A stretch of DNA of 8,881 nt, taken from NCBI GenBank assembly GCA_002336725.1, contig DDEO01000180.1, forward strand, positions 9,110 through 17,990, written 5' to 3'. Positions 1 to 6,745 of the stretch are shown in pieces. Below the pieces are notes generated by a model. It ran no database searches, was not told the origin of the DNA, and saw only the letters and a program-made list of their open reading frames with translations. The stretch comes from Bacteroidetes bacterium UBA1952. Lineage in GTDB: Bacteria > Bacteroidota > Bacteroidia > Chitinophagales > Chitinophagaceae. Position numbers and translations under genes: made by a program. The number at the start of each line of letters is the position of its first letter. The stretch's first letter is position 1.

Positions 1-46
1 AGGCTAACGATGCATGATTTAGCTGCCTAAATGGTATGGCAATACA

Positions 47-54
47 CAAAAGTA
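47..54 (-). promoter_or_regulatory. Possible -7 promoter box facing left
   Basis: Read on the minus strand, this is TACTTTTG, a full match to the Bacteroidota -7 consensus TAnnTTTG. I see no TTTG about 19 bases upstream, so only half of the promoter is supported. It would drive a gene leaving the window to the left. The only ATG visible before the edge is followed by a stop after three codons, so any start lies outside the window. An 8-base match with four fixed positions plus TA occurs by chance fairly often, so this is weak. I see nothing else in 1-166 on either strand. Confidence 0.2.
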
Positions 55-166
55 AGATATGGCGAATAGCTGTTTCTGCGAAAGTTCTTTAGGGATGCAG
101 GTTTGGCAGGAAAGAGACTCCGTAAAACCACTGTTCTTCGGGTGTTTTCTATCTATGAAACTGTTT

Positions 167-184
167 GAAATTTCCGGAAATTTC
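167..184. repeat. 18-bp perfect palindrome next to folP stop
   Basis: GAAATTTCCGGAAATTTC reads identically on both strands and begins five bases past the folP stop codon on the minus strand. It contains TTCCGGAA at 172-179, the octamer repeated through the window. There is no clear T-run after it in the folP direction, so it is not a typical rho-independent terminator, although a hairpin in the folP transcript is possible. Confidence 0.6.
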
Positions 185-188
185 CCGC

Positions 189-1049
189 TCACGCCGCCAC
201 ATACAATTGCCAGATGCGCACGGCTTCCACCGCTTCTTTTACATCATGCGCCCTTAGGATAGACGCGCCGCCCTGAAGGGCCAGTATATGCGCCGCCGTG
301 GTGCCGTTCAGGGCTTCGTTGGCAGTAATGTCCAATGCCTTCCAGATCATGCCTTTCCGGGAAATACCGGCCAGCAACGGGCAGCCCAGCGCGCGAAAAT
401 CGGCCATATCGCGCAGCAAAGTGTAGTTATGCTCCAGCGTTTTGCCAAAGCCAAAGCCTACATCCAGAATCACGTCGCGGATGCCGGCTTCGCGGGCCGC
501 GAGGTAGCGTTGTTGCAGGATTTCAAAAACGTCTAAAACCACGTCTTCATACACCGGATTTCGTTGCATCGTTTCCGGCGTTTCCTGCATGTGCATCGCG
601 ATATAGGGCACTTTCAGGTCGGCTACCGTCCGGAGCATCTTCTCGTCGAGCAGCCCGCCGCTGATGTCGTTTACGATGGCCGCGCCCGCATCTACCGCCG
701 CCGCCGCCACCTGCGCGTGATAGGTGTCAATGGAAATCCAGCTTTCCGGAAAACGTTTTAGAATGGCCTCAATGGCCGGAACCACGCGCCGCATTTCGGT
801 GATGATGCCGGGCGCTTTTGCACCGGGCCGCGTGGATGCGCCGCCAATGTCGAGAATGGCTGCGCCTGCCGCCAGCATATCTTCGGCACGTTGCAAAATC
901 TGCTTTTCGGCAGTAGCGCGGCTGCCTTTGTAAAACGAGTCGGGCGTGGCGTTGAGGATGCCCATAACGACCGGTTTTTCCACACAAAGCAGCCGCCCGC
1001 CGCTTTGCAGCAGCGCACCAACGGGGAAGGGTGTATTTTTAACGCGCAT
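189..1049 (-). CDS. folP: Dihydropteroate synthase
   Basis: Condenses p-aminobenzoate with dihydropterin pyrophosphate to give dihydropteroate, in cytosolic folate synthesis; this is the sulfonamide target. The 286-residue product is the usual length for a stand-alone enzyme. The family motifs appear in order: NATPDSF (33-39), DIGGASTRPGA (67-77), SIDTYHA (106-112), VNDISGG (126-132), DVGFGFGK (196-203), GISRKG (228-233) and RAHDV (266-270). No expected catalytic segment is missing. I chose the ATG at 1047-1049; the ATG at 1056-1058 adds three residues and is equally possible. The open frame continues to 1157, but those extra residues do not look like the family and would overlap the divergent neighbour. 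No cdaA-like gene, often beside folP in Bacteroidota, is visible downstream. Identity is secure; the exact start is not. Confidence 0.95.
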   Translation of the reverse strand: MRVKNTPFPVGALLQSGGRLLCVEKPVVMGILNATPDSFYKGSRATAEKQILQRAEDMLAAGAAILDIGGASTRPGAKAPGIITEMRRVVPAIEAILKRFPESWISIDTYHAQVAAAAVDAGAAIVNDISGGLLDEKMLRTVADLKVPYIAMHMQETPETMQRNPVYEDVVLDVFEILQQRYLAAREAGIRDVILDVGFGFGKTLEHNYTLLRDMADFRALGCPLLAGISRKGMIWKALDITANEALNGTTAAHILALQGGASILRAHDVKEAVEAVRIWQLYVAA

Positions 1050-1073
1050 CCAAGCCATCAACCAAAAGCATTC

Positions 1074-1673
1074 ATGCCAACGGAAAGTACGACACAAAAC
1101 ACAACCCTCGCGCAATACCGGCAAATACGGGAACGCTGCAAAACACTTTTTCTCCACAAAACTGCCGATTACGGCACTTCGTGGCGGGTGCTGCGCCCCA
1201 TTTCGGTAGCCGATCAGATTTACATCAAAGCCTGGCGCATCCGCCAGCTTCAGGATGGCGTGATGCCGATGGTACCCGACTCTATTGAGAGCGAATTCAT
1301 TGGGGTTGTCAATTACGGCCTTATCGGGTTAGTGCAACTTTCGCTTTCGCCGGAAAGTCCGCAGGAACTGAGCGCCGAAGAGGCCGGAAACCAATATCAG
1401 CAGCAGGCTGATGCGGTGGAAGACCTGATGCTGCGCAAAAACAACGACTACGGCGAAGCCTGGCGACACATGACGCAGGAATCGCTTGTGGACCTCATCC
1501 TGACCAAACTCCTGCGCATACGGCAAATTCTTTCCAACGACGGGCAAACGAAGGTGTCGGAAGGTATTGATGCCAACCTGGCCGATATTGTGAACTACGC
1601 GCTTTTTGCCTTGATAAAAATCCGGGAGCAGCACGACTTGTCAGGTCTGCGGACGAAACAGGATTTGACTTGA
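1074..1673 (+). CDS. DUF1599 (Nmad1-type) protein, internally duplicated
   Basis: The 199-residue protein carries the same domain twice, about 93 residues apart. Matching pairs are KTADYGTSWRVL (29-40) with KNNDYGEAWRHM (122-133), WRIRQLQ (54-60) with LRIRQIL (147-153), and VVNYGLIGL (78-86) with IVNYALFAL (172-180). This DYG-x-x-W signature is what I know as DUF1599, also called nucleotide modification associated domain 1. Its biochemical function is not established, and nothing here adds one. The product appears cytosolic, with no signal peptide. I chose the ATG at 1074 because the longer frame from 891 lies antisense to folP and does not resemble the family. It is followed on the same strand by a DoxX/BT_3928-type gene, a pairing common in Bacteroidota. 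The last residues are encoded by DNA resembling the adjacent tandem repeat, which also supplies the stop codon. Confidence 0.85.
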   Translation: MPTESTTQNTTLAQYRQIRERCKTLFLHKTADYGTSWRVLRPISVADQIYIKAWRIRQLQDGVMPMVPDSIESEFIGVVNYGLIGLVQLSLSPESPQELSAEEAGNQYQQQADAVEDLMLRKNNDYGEAWRHMTQESLVDLILTKLLRIRQILSNDGQTKVSEGIDANLADIVNYALFALIKIREQHDLSGLRTKQDLT

Positions 1674-2000
1674 CAAGTCGGAAATTCCCCAAAAAACCAT
1701 TCGTGTCCATTCGTGCATTCGTGGTACACACCTTAGACTTGTCAAGTCGAAAATTCCCAAAAAACCATTCGTGTCCATTCGTGCATTCGTGGCAAACACC
1801 TTAGACTTGTCAAGTCGAAAATTCCCAAGAACCCATTCGTGGCCATTCGTGCATTCGTGGCAAACACCTTAGACTTGTCAAGTCGAAAATTCCCCAAAAC
1901 CCATTCGTGGCCATTCGTGCATTCGTGGCAAACACCTTAGACTTGTCAAGTCGAAATTCCCCAAAAACCCATTCGTGGCCATTCGTGCATTCGTGGCAAA
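1667..2000. repeat. Five tandem copies of a ~68-bp repeat
   Basis: Units start at 1667, 1736, 1804, 1872 and 1940, with lengths 69, 68, 68, 68 and a shortened last copy of about 61. Each opens with a 13-bp palindrome, GACTTGTCAAGTC (central A instead of T in the first), then an A/C-rich stretch, then three close copies of ATTCGTG. Units 1-2 have GTGTCC where units 3-5 have GTGGCC, so the array consists of two subtypes. Each ATTCGT could form a tiny hairpin with a UUCG loop in RNA. The first unit starts inside the DUF1599 gene and the array ends 22 bases before the next start codon, filling nearly the whole spacer of a likely operon. The period is not a multiple of three, which argues against coding. 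Confidence 0.95.
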
Positions 2001-2022
2001 TCTTTAAAAAACACCTCGCCTC

Positions 2023-3135
2023 ATGAAAATTTTTCTTTGGATTCTGCGCCTCGTAGTAGGCGGACTGTTCATTTTCTCCGGCCTCATCAAAGCCAACGAC
2101 CCACTCGGCCTGTCCTACAAGATGGACGAGTTTTTTGAAGTCTGGGGCTGGCATTTCTTCCGCTCCTGGTCTTTGTCGCTCTCCATCGTGATGATTGCCT
2201 TTGAGATTATCGCGGGCGTGGCGCTGCTGCTGGGCTATGCGCAAAGATTCTTTGCCCCGCTGCTTCTCGCGCTCATTACCTTCTTCACCTTCCTGACGGC
2301 CTACGTGCTTTTTTCCGGAAAAATCAAAGAATGCGGCTGCTTTGGCGACTGCATTAAAATCTCCAACACCGAGACCTTCTGGAAAGATGTGGCCCTGCTG
2401 GTGATGGCCATCATTCTGTTTATCTACCGCGACCGCATTCGCCCGCTCATTCGCCGGCCCTATGGCGCGGTGCTGATGATACTGACCACTTTCTTTTCCT
2501 TTGGCATTCAGGTGTGGGCACTGGAGCATTTGCCCTTCCATGATTGCCTGCCCTACAAAAAAGGCGTAAACCTGTTTGAAGGCACCAAGCCGCCCGTGGG
2601 CAGTACGCCGGATGTGTATGAAACAGTCCTGATTTATGAAAAAGACGGCGTAAAAAAGGACTTTGACGAGCACAATTTTCCGTGGGAAGACAGCACCTGG
2701 ACGTATGTGGACACCAAAACCAAGCTCATCAAAGAAGGCAACGCCACGCCACCTATCAAGGATTTCTCCCTCACCGATGCCGACGGCAACGACCACACCG
2801 AAGAAGTTTTGACGGCCAAAGGCACTTCGCTTTTATGGTTGGTAAAAGATGTTCAGAAGGCCCGGAAAGACAACCTGGACCGCCTGCTGGCGCTGGCAGC
2901 CGAAGTACGGCAGGCGGGCGGCGGCGTATATCTGCTTAGCTCGTCCACCAAAGCCGAGACCAATGCTTTTGTGGCGGCCAACAAGTTGCAGGCTTTTGAT
3001 GTGTTGTATGTGGACGGCACGGCAAGCAAGACGGCGATGCGCAGCAATCCGGGATTGATGGTGTTGAAAAACGGTGTGGTGCAGGGGAAATATTCGTTCC
3101 GCGATTATCCGGCGAAAATGGCCGATGTTCGGTAG
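2023..3135 (+). CDS. DoxX/BT_3928-like membrane protein with C-terminal thioredoxin-like region
   Basis: The 370-residue inner-membrane protein has hydrophobic segments near residues 3-20, 52-72, 76-97, 121-136 and 147-165, giving four or five membrane helices. Between the third and fourth sits CGCFGDC (104-110), the cysteine cluster typical of DoxX/MauE-like proteins in Bacteroidota; a further cysteine is at 175. Residues from about 245 (DFSLTDADG, then SLLWLVKDV) to NPGLMVLKNG (342-351) resemble a thioredoxin/TlpA-like fold, but no CxxC active site is present there. The arrangement matches what I know as the BT_3928 family. A role in redox or thiol handling at the membrane is plausible but unproven. 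It follows the DUF1599 gene on the same strand, across the tandem array. In many Bacteroidota tpiA follows next; here a terminator and convergent lpdA follow. The ATG at 2023 has an A-rich leader and no Shine-Dalgarno sequence. Confidence 0.8.
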   Translation: MKIFLWILRLVVGGLFIFSGLIKANDPLGLSYKMDEFFEVWGWHFFRSWSLSLSIVMIAFEIIAGVALLLGYAQRFFAPLLLALITFFTFLTAYVLFSGKIKECGCFGDCIKISNTETFWKDVALLVMAIILFIYRDRIRPLIRRPYGAVLMILTTFFSFGIQVWALEHLPFHDCLPYKKGVNLFEGTKPPVGSTPDVYETVLIYEKDGVKKDFDEHNFPWEDSTWTYVDTKTKLIKEGNATPPIKDFSLTDADGNDHTEEVLTAKGTSLLWLVKDVQKARKDNLDRLLALAAEVRQAGGGVYLLSSSTKAETNAFVAANKLQAFDVLYVDGTASKTAMRSNPGLMVLKNGVVQGKYSFRDYPAKMADVR

Positions 3136-3152
3136 GGAATGACTAATAAAAC

Positions 3153-3184
3153 AAAAAGCCCGCGAAATCTTTCGCGGGCTTTTT
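3153..3184. terminator. Bidirectional rho-independent terminator
   Basis: An 11-bp perfect inverted repeat, AGCCCGCGAAA (3157-3167) and TTTCGCGGGCT (3170-3180), is flanked by a run of A on the left and T on the right. It therefore has a U-tract in both directions. It lies between the plus-strand DoxX-like gene ending at 3135 and the convergent lpdA ending at 3229, and can serve both. Confidence 0.9.
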
Positions 3185-3202
3185 TCAAAAATATCATTGC
3201 CC

Positions 3203-3228
3203 CATGAAACATGAAACATAAAACATGA
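3203..3228. repeat. Short tandem repeat of CATGAAA
   Basis: Three 7-bp units (CATGAAA, CATGAAA, CATAAAA) and a partial fourth run head to tail between the terminator and the lpdA stop codon. It is noncoding for both neighbours and has no evident function; slippage could change its copy number. Confidence 0.6.
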
Positions 3229-4635
3229 TTACAGGTGAATGGCTTCTCCGAGCGCCACTTCCACCGCGTCTTTCACGCCTTCGCTCATCGTTGGGTGCGG
3301 GTGGATGGCATCGAGCACTTCCTGCCAGGTGGTTTCCAGCTTGCGGCCCAGCACGGTTTCGGCAATCATCTCGGTAACGTTGGCGCCAATCATGTGTGTG
3401 CCCAGCCATTCGCCGTATTTGGCATCAAAAATCACTTTTACAAAGCCTTCGGTCGCGCCGGCAGCCGATGCTTTTCCGGAAGCCGAGAACGGGAACTTGC
3501 CCACTTTCAGCTCGTAGCCCGCTTCTTTGGCCTGCTTTTCGGTCATGCCCACAGAGGCAATTTCCGGCGAGCAGTAGGTACAGCCCGGCACGTTGCCATA
3601 ATCGACCGGCTCCGGCTTGTGGCCGTATTTTCCGGCGGCGTGGGCAATGGCTTCCACGCAAACAATCGCTTCTTTAGAGGCTACGTGGGCCAGTGCCTGA
3701 CCCGGCGTGCAGTCGCCGATGGCATACAGTCCTTCTGCCGATGTTTTGCCGTAGGCATCCACTACAATCTTACCTTTTTCGGTTTTCACACCTGCTTCTT
3801 CCAGACCAATGCCTTCAATATTGGCCACTACGCCCACGGCGCTCAGCAGCACGTCGGCTTCGAGAGTAACGTCGCCGGTAGCGGTTTTCACAAACGCCTT
3901 CACGCCGTTTCCGGAAGTTTCTACGCGCTCTACATTGGAGCCGGTCATGATTTTAATGCCGCGCTTCTTGTAGCTTTTTTCCAGTTCTTTGGAAACGTCT
4001 TCATCTTCTACCGGCACGATGCGCGGCGCATATTCCACGATAGTAACTTCCGTTCCCATATTGTGATACACATAGGCAAACTCCACGCCGATAGCGCCGG
4101 AGCCAACAACAATCATGGATTTAGGACGCTCGGGCAGCACCATGGCTTCGCGGTAGCCAATTACTTTTTTGCCGTCCATCGGCAGGTTGGGCAGTTCGCG
4201 GGCGCGGCCACCGGTGGCGATGATGATGTGTTTGGCTTCCACCGGGCTTGTCTTTCCGTCGGCAGCCTTCACTTCAATTTTGCCGCCGCCTTTCACGGTA
4301 GCAAAGCCCATGATGACATCGATTTTATTCTTCTTCATCAGGAACTGAATGCCCTTGCTCATCTTATCGGCCACGCCGCGGCTGCGCTTGATGACTGCCG
4401 GAAAATCGGCGCTGAAATCGCCCGCGTTGATGCCGTAGTCTTTGGCGTGGGAGAAATATTCCAGTACATTGGCGCTTTTGATGAGTGCTTTGGTAGGAAT
4501 ACAGCCCCAGTTCAGGCAGATGCCACCGAGCGATTCTTTTTCAATGATGGCTGTTTTAAAGCCCAGTTGCGCAGCGCGGATAGCAGCCACATAGCCGCCG
4601 GGGCCGCTGCCGATAACGATCAGATCGTATGCCAT
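3229..4635 (-). CDS. lpdA: Dihydrolipoyl dehydrogenase (E3)
   Basis: This flavoprotein reoxidises dihydrolipoamide with NAD+, as the E3 part of the pyruvate, 2-oxoglutarate and branched-chain 2-oxoacid dehydrogenase complexes and the glycine cleavage system. At 468 residues it is full length. FAD-binding GSGPGG lies at 9-14. The redox disulfide is in GGICLNWGCIPTK, with C40 and C45. NAD-binding GSGAIG is at 178-183, the second FAD contact YAIGDC is near 310, and the C-terminal dimer motif HPHPTMSE gives the His447/Glu452 proton-transfer pair. All catalytic residues are present, so the enzyme should be active. No E1 or E2 gene is beside it, so it may serve several complexes from a separate locus. 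It converges on the DoxX-like gene and appears to be transcribed alone. The ATG at 4635 begins the FAD-binding strand directly, leaving little doubt about the start. Confidence 0.97.
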   Translation of the reverse strand: MAYDLIVIGSGPGGYVAAIRAAQLGFKTAIIEKESLGGICLNWGCIPTKALIKSANVLEYFSHAKDYGINAGDFSADFPAVIKRSRGVADKMSKGIQFLMKKNKIDVIMGFATVKGGGKIEVKAADGKTSPVEAKHIIIATGGRARELPNLPMDGKKVIGYREAMVLPERPKSMIVVGSGAIGVEFAYVYHNMGTEVTIVEYAPRIVPVEDEDVSKELEKSYKKRGIKIMTGSNVERVETSGNGVKAFVKTATGDVTLEADVLLSAVGVVANIEGIGLEEAGVKTEKGKIVVDAYGKTSAEGLYAIGDCTPGQALAHVASKEAIVCVEAIAHAAGKYGHKPEPVDYGNVPGCTYCSPEIASVGMTEKQAKEAGYELKVGKFPFSASGKASAAGATEGFVKVIFDAKYGEWLGTHMIGANVTEMIAETVLGRKLETTWQEVLDAIHPHPTMSEGVKDAVEVALGEAIHL

Positions 4636-4709
4636 AAGAGGTGAAAATAGCGAATGAAGAGAGAACGCTTCTTTTTGCAGGCAATGCGAAAAAGCCCTTT
4701 GAAGCGCGG

Positions 4710-4717
4710 CAAATGTA
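4710..4717 (-). promoter_or_regulatory. Candidate lpdA -7 box
   Basis: On the minus strand this reads TACATTTG, a full match to TAnnTTTG, about 75 bases upstream of the lpdA start. No good TTTG lies at the right distance upstream (the nearest is TTAT). It sits between the hairpin at 4740-4770 and lpdA, where a promoter is needed if that hairpin stops upstream transcription. Confidence 0.4.
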
Positions 4718-4739
4718 CTATGGAACGGCCTTAAAATAA

Positions 4740-4770
4740 GAATGCACGCCTGCTAAAAAGGCGTGCATTC
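4740..4770 (-). terminator. Hairpin terminator downstream of the 74-aa gene
   Basis: The perfect 11-bp inverted repeat GAATGCACGCC (4740-4750) and GGCGTGCATTC (4760-4770) encloses a 9-base loop. On the minus strand it is followed by TTATTTTAA, a broken U-tract. It lies 39 bases past the stop of the gene ending at 4809 and before the lpdA promoter region. The plus strand has no U-tract, so it should act only leftward. Confidence 0.6.
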
Positions 4771-4782
4771 AGAGGAAATAAA

Positions 4783-4801
4783 TTCCGGAAAATTTCCGGA
4801 A
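4783..4801. repeat. Two adjacent TTCCGGAA palindromes
   Basis: TTCCGGAA occurs at 4783-4790 and again at 4794-4801, three bases apart and just past the stop codon of the 74-aa gene. They belong to the window-wide series of this octamer. An analogous copy lies just past the folP stop. Confidence 0.7.
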
Positions 4802-4808
4802 AAACAAA

Positions 4809-5033
4809 TCAGGAAGTCGCGGCGGGCCTGCGGTTGTCGGCCTTGCGGGAGTGGTGGCGCTTGATGCCGAGGTAATGACCGGCAAACTGTCCGGCGTGGT
4901 CTTCGTCGGCGGCTTCGCACGCTGCGCGGCGTTTATCGGCCATTTTGGAGACCAGTTTTTTGGTTGGGCGATACAGGAGTGCTACGGCACCGGCGGCCAG
5001 GGCTACAATGCCCAGGGTTTTAGCGGTTTTCAT
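4809..5033 (-). CDS. Small single-pass membrane protein, unknown function
   Basis: The 74-residue product has one hydrophobic helix at about 6-21 (LGIVALAAGAVALLY) followed by a basic, charged tail rich in K, R and H. This is the layout of a small inner-membrane protein with a cytoplasmic tail. I do not recognise the family. Some similarity to YtxH-type stress proteins exists only in layout, and the tail lacks an obvious coiled coil. It lies 80 bases downstream of the amino acid permease on the same strand and could be co-transcribed; no convincing promoter is visible in that gap. A hairpin terminator follows. The ATG at 5033 starts directly before the hydrophobic stretch. Coding status is supported by the terminator, the sensible membrane-helix layout and the absence of a competing gene on the other strand. 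Confidence 0.6.
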   Translation of the reverse strand: MKTAKTLGIVALAAGAVALLYRPTKKLVSKMADKRRAACEAADEDHAGQFAGHYLGIKRHHSRKADNRRPAATS

Positions 5034-5073
5034 GCGTTATAAAGGCTTTTTGAGGAGGATTAAAAGAGGTTTT

Positions 5074-5093
5074 AAAAGACGGTAAAAAACCGT
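5074..5093 (-). terminator. Weak terminator candidate after the permease gene
   Basis: On the minus strand a 5-bp stem (ACGGT/ACCGT, loop TTTTT) at 5079-5093 is followed by CTTTT. It lies about 20 bases past the permease stop. The stem is short, so read-through into the 74-aa gene is likely. Confidence 0.3.
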
Positions 5094-5113
5094 TCCAGAC
5101 AGTGCTTTGCTTC

Positions 5114-6616
5114 CTACACCTCTGCTTTGCGCTGTGCCTGCCGCAGTTTGCTGTGCTTCACGCTGTAGCCAAAATAAATGAGCAATCCCAGCCCCAGCCA
5201 GCCGGCGAGGCGCACCCAGTTGGTCCAGCCGAGGCCAAAAATCATGGCCAGACATACCAGTACACCCAGAATGGGAACCAGCGGCACCAGTGGTGTCTTA
5301 AACTGACGCGGCATATCCGGCTCTTTTTTACGCAGGATAATCACCGCAATACACACCAATATAAAGGCAAAGAGCGTTCCGATAGAGGTCATATCGCCCA
5401 CAATATCGCCCGGCACAAAGGCCGCAAAAGCGCCTACCAGCACCATAATAATCAGGTTGGCGCGATACGGCGTTTGAAACTTCGGATGCAGTTTTGAAAA
5501 CACCGGCGGCATCAGCCCGTCGCGGCTCATGGAATAAAATACGCGGCTTTGGCCCAGCAGCATCACCAGAATCACCGACGTGAAACCCGCCAGAATGGCG
5601 ATGGTTACCAGCTTGCCCAGCCACTCGTAGCCCGGCATATAAGTGGCAATGGCGGCGGCTACCGAGGCTTCTTTACCGGTTGTGCGGAAAAACTCCAAAG
5701 GCGCGAGGCCGGTCAGCACGTGCGAAAACAGCACATACAACACCGTACAAATCACCAGCGAACCCAGGATGCCGATGGGCATGGAACGCTTCGGGTCTTT
5801 GGTTTCCTGCGCCGCCGTGCTCACCGCATCAAAGCCAATAAAGGCGAAAAACACCACGCCCGCCGCACCCAGGATGCCCATGATGCCGCCAAAACTGTGG
5901 CGGATGCCCTGATGGTCGGTATAGATGGCCGGTTCCGGGATATAAGGCGTATGATAGGCCGGATTGACAAACTGCCAGCCAAAGGCAATGAGCAGCAGCA
6001 CAATAGCGACTTTTACAATCACGAAAATATTATTGACTACCGCCGACTCGTGGATGCCGCGTATCAATAGCAGGCTCATGGCGGCGACAATGCCGAGGGC
6101 CGGCAGGTTGATGATGCCGTGATGGATAACGCCCGCCGCATCGGGAATGCTATGCTCAAACGGGCTGTGGCTCCATTGATACGGAATGGGGGCGACGTGC
6201 AGCACATGGGTGAGAAAATGGTTGAGATATTCGCTCCAGGCAATGCCCACCGTGGCCGCGCCGACGGCGTATTCCAGTACCAAATCCCAGCCGATAATCC
6301 AGGCCAGCAGCTCGCCCATCGTGGCGTAGGTGTAGGTGTAGGCACTTCCGGAAATGGGAATAGAAGACGACAGCTCGGCGTAGCACAAACCGGCGAAGGC
6401 GCAGCCGATAGCAGCAATGATAAAGCCCAGCGTTACCGACGGACCGGCGTTTTGGGCGGCGGCGGCGGCAGTACGCACAAACAGCCCCGCGCCGATGATT
6501 GCGCCGATGCCCAGAGCGATAAGCGCGCCCGGTCCCAGCGTTCGTTTGAGGCCCTGCTCCGAGGTGCCGGCCTCTTCGAGCAGCTGCGAAAGTGGTTTTC
6601 TAAGAAAGTTCCCCAT
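5114..6616 (-). CDS. APC-superfamily amino acid permease, CAT/YfnA type
   Basis: The 500-residue integral membrane transporter probably imports amino acids by proton symport. About twelve hydrophobic helices can be traced. Helix 1 contains the unwound GAIIGAGLF segment (38-46) that contacts substrate backbone in APC transporters. CYAELSSSIPISGSAYTY (78-95) and a later FDAVSTAAQETKDP stretch are the usual signatures of the cationic amino acid transporter (CAT) branch, to which bacterial YfnA and ApcT belong. The soluble N-terminus (1-28) and the extra C-terminal helices also fit that branch. The substrate cannot be read from sequence: bacterial members carry cationic, small or branched amino acids. 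The gene diverges from the secreted-protein gene at 6746 and is followed by the 74-aa gene. The ATG at 6616 gives the normal N-terminal length. Confidence 0.9.
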   Translation of the reverse strand: MGNFLRKPLSQLLEEAGTSEQGLKRTLGPGALIALGIGAIIGAGLFVRTAAAAAQNAGPSVTLGFIIAAIGCAFAGLCYAELSSSIPISGSAYTYTYATMGELLAWIIGWDLVLEYAVGAATVGIAWSEYLNHFLTHVLHVAPIPYQWSHSPFEHSIPDAAGVIHHGIINLPALGIVAAMSLLLIRGIHESAVVNNIFVIVKVAIVLLLIAFGWQFVNPAYHTPYIPEPAIYTDHQGIRHSFGGIMGILGAAGVVFFAFIGFDAVSTAAQETKDPKRSMPIGILGSLVICTVLYVLFSHVLTGLAPLEFFRTTGKEASVAAAIATYMPGYEWLGKLVTIAILAGFTSVILVMLLGQSRVFYSMSRDGLMPPVFSKLHPKFQTPYRANLIIMVLVGAFAAFVPGDIVGDMTSIGTLFAFILVCIAVIILRKKEPDMPRQFKTPLVPLVPILGVLVCLAMIFGLGWTNWVRLAGWLGLGLLIYFGYSVKHSKLRQAQRKAEV

Positions 6617-6642
6617 AGATGCAAAGTAGAAATAAAGCTGTC

Positions 6643-6672
6643 CAAACTAAGCCATAAACGGCAGGCGACAAA
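6643..6672 (-). promoter_or_regulatory. Candidate promoter of the amino acid permease
   Basis: On the minus strand TTTG (6672-6669) is followed after 18 bases by TTAGTTTG (6650-6643). The latter matches TAnnTTTG except for its second base. This fits the Bacteroidota TTTG/TAnnTTTG promoter and would give a leader of roughly 20 bases. A second box, TACTTTG, lies only five bases before the start codon, but it is one base short and lacks an upstream TTTG. Confidence 0.35.
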
Positions 6673-6745
6673 AACAAAGCCTAAAAATATCCCGAAAAAG
6701 CGGTTTCAGAAAAGGCATCTCCCAAAATTGCCGTAGGTTCGCCCC

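Noticed and set aside
17..32. Small inverted repeat ATTTAG/CTAAAT near the left edge
   Set aside because: A 6-bp AT-rich stem without a U-tract or gene context is not enough to call a terminator or operator.
59..262. A 67-codon plus-strand frame at the left edge
   Set aside because: Its second part is antisense to folP, it matches no family I know, and no promoter or terminator supports it.
1667..2000. A CRISPR array
   Set aside because: The units are near-identical throughout, with no unique spacers between short repeats, and no cas genes are present.
1810..2796. A 328-codon minus-strand frame across the tandem repeats and the DoxX-like gene
   Set aside because: It is antisense to a recognisable membrane protein, and its repeated end merely translates the 68-bp array, whose period is not a multiple of three.
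3235..4644. A 469-codon open frame on the plus strand opposite lpdA
   Set aside because: It is fully antisense to a gene with all catalytic motifs of dihydrolipoyl dehydrogenase. Its translation is rich in H, F and G without any family resemblance, a usual shadow of GC-biased codons.
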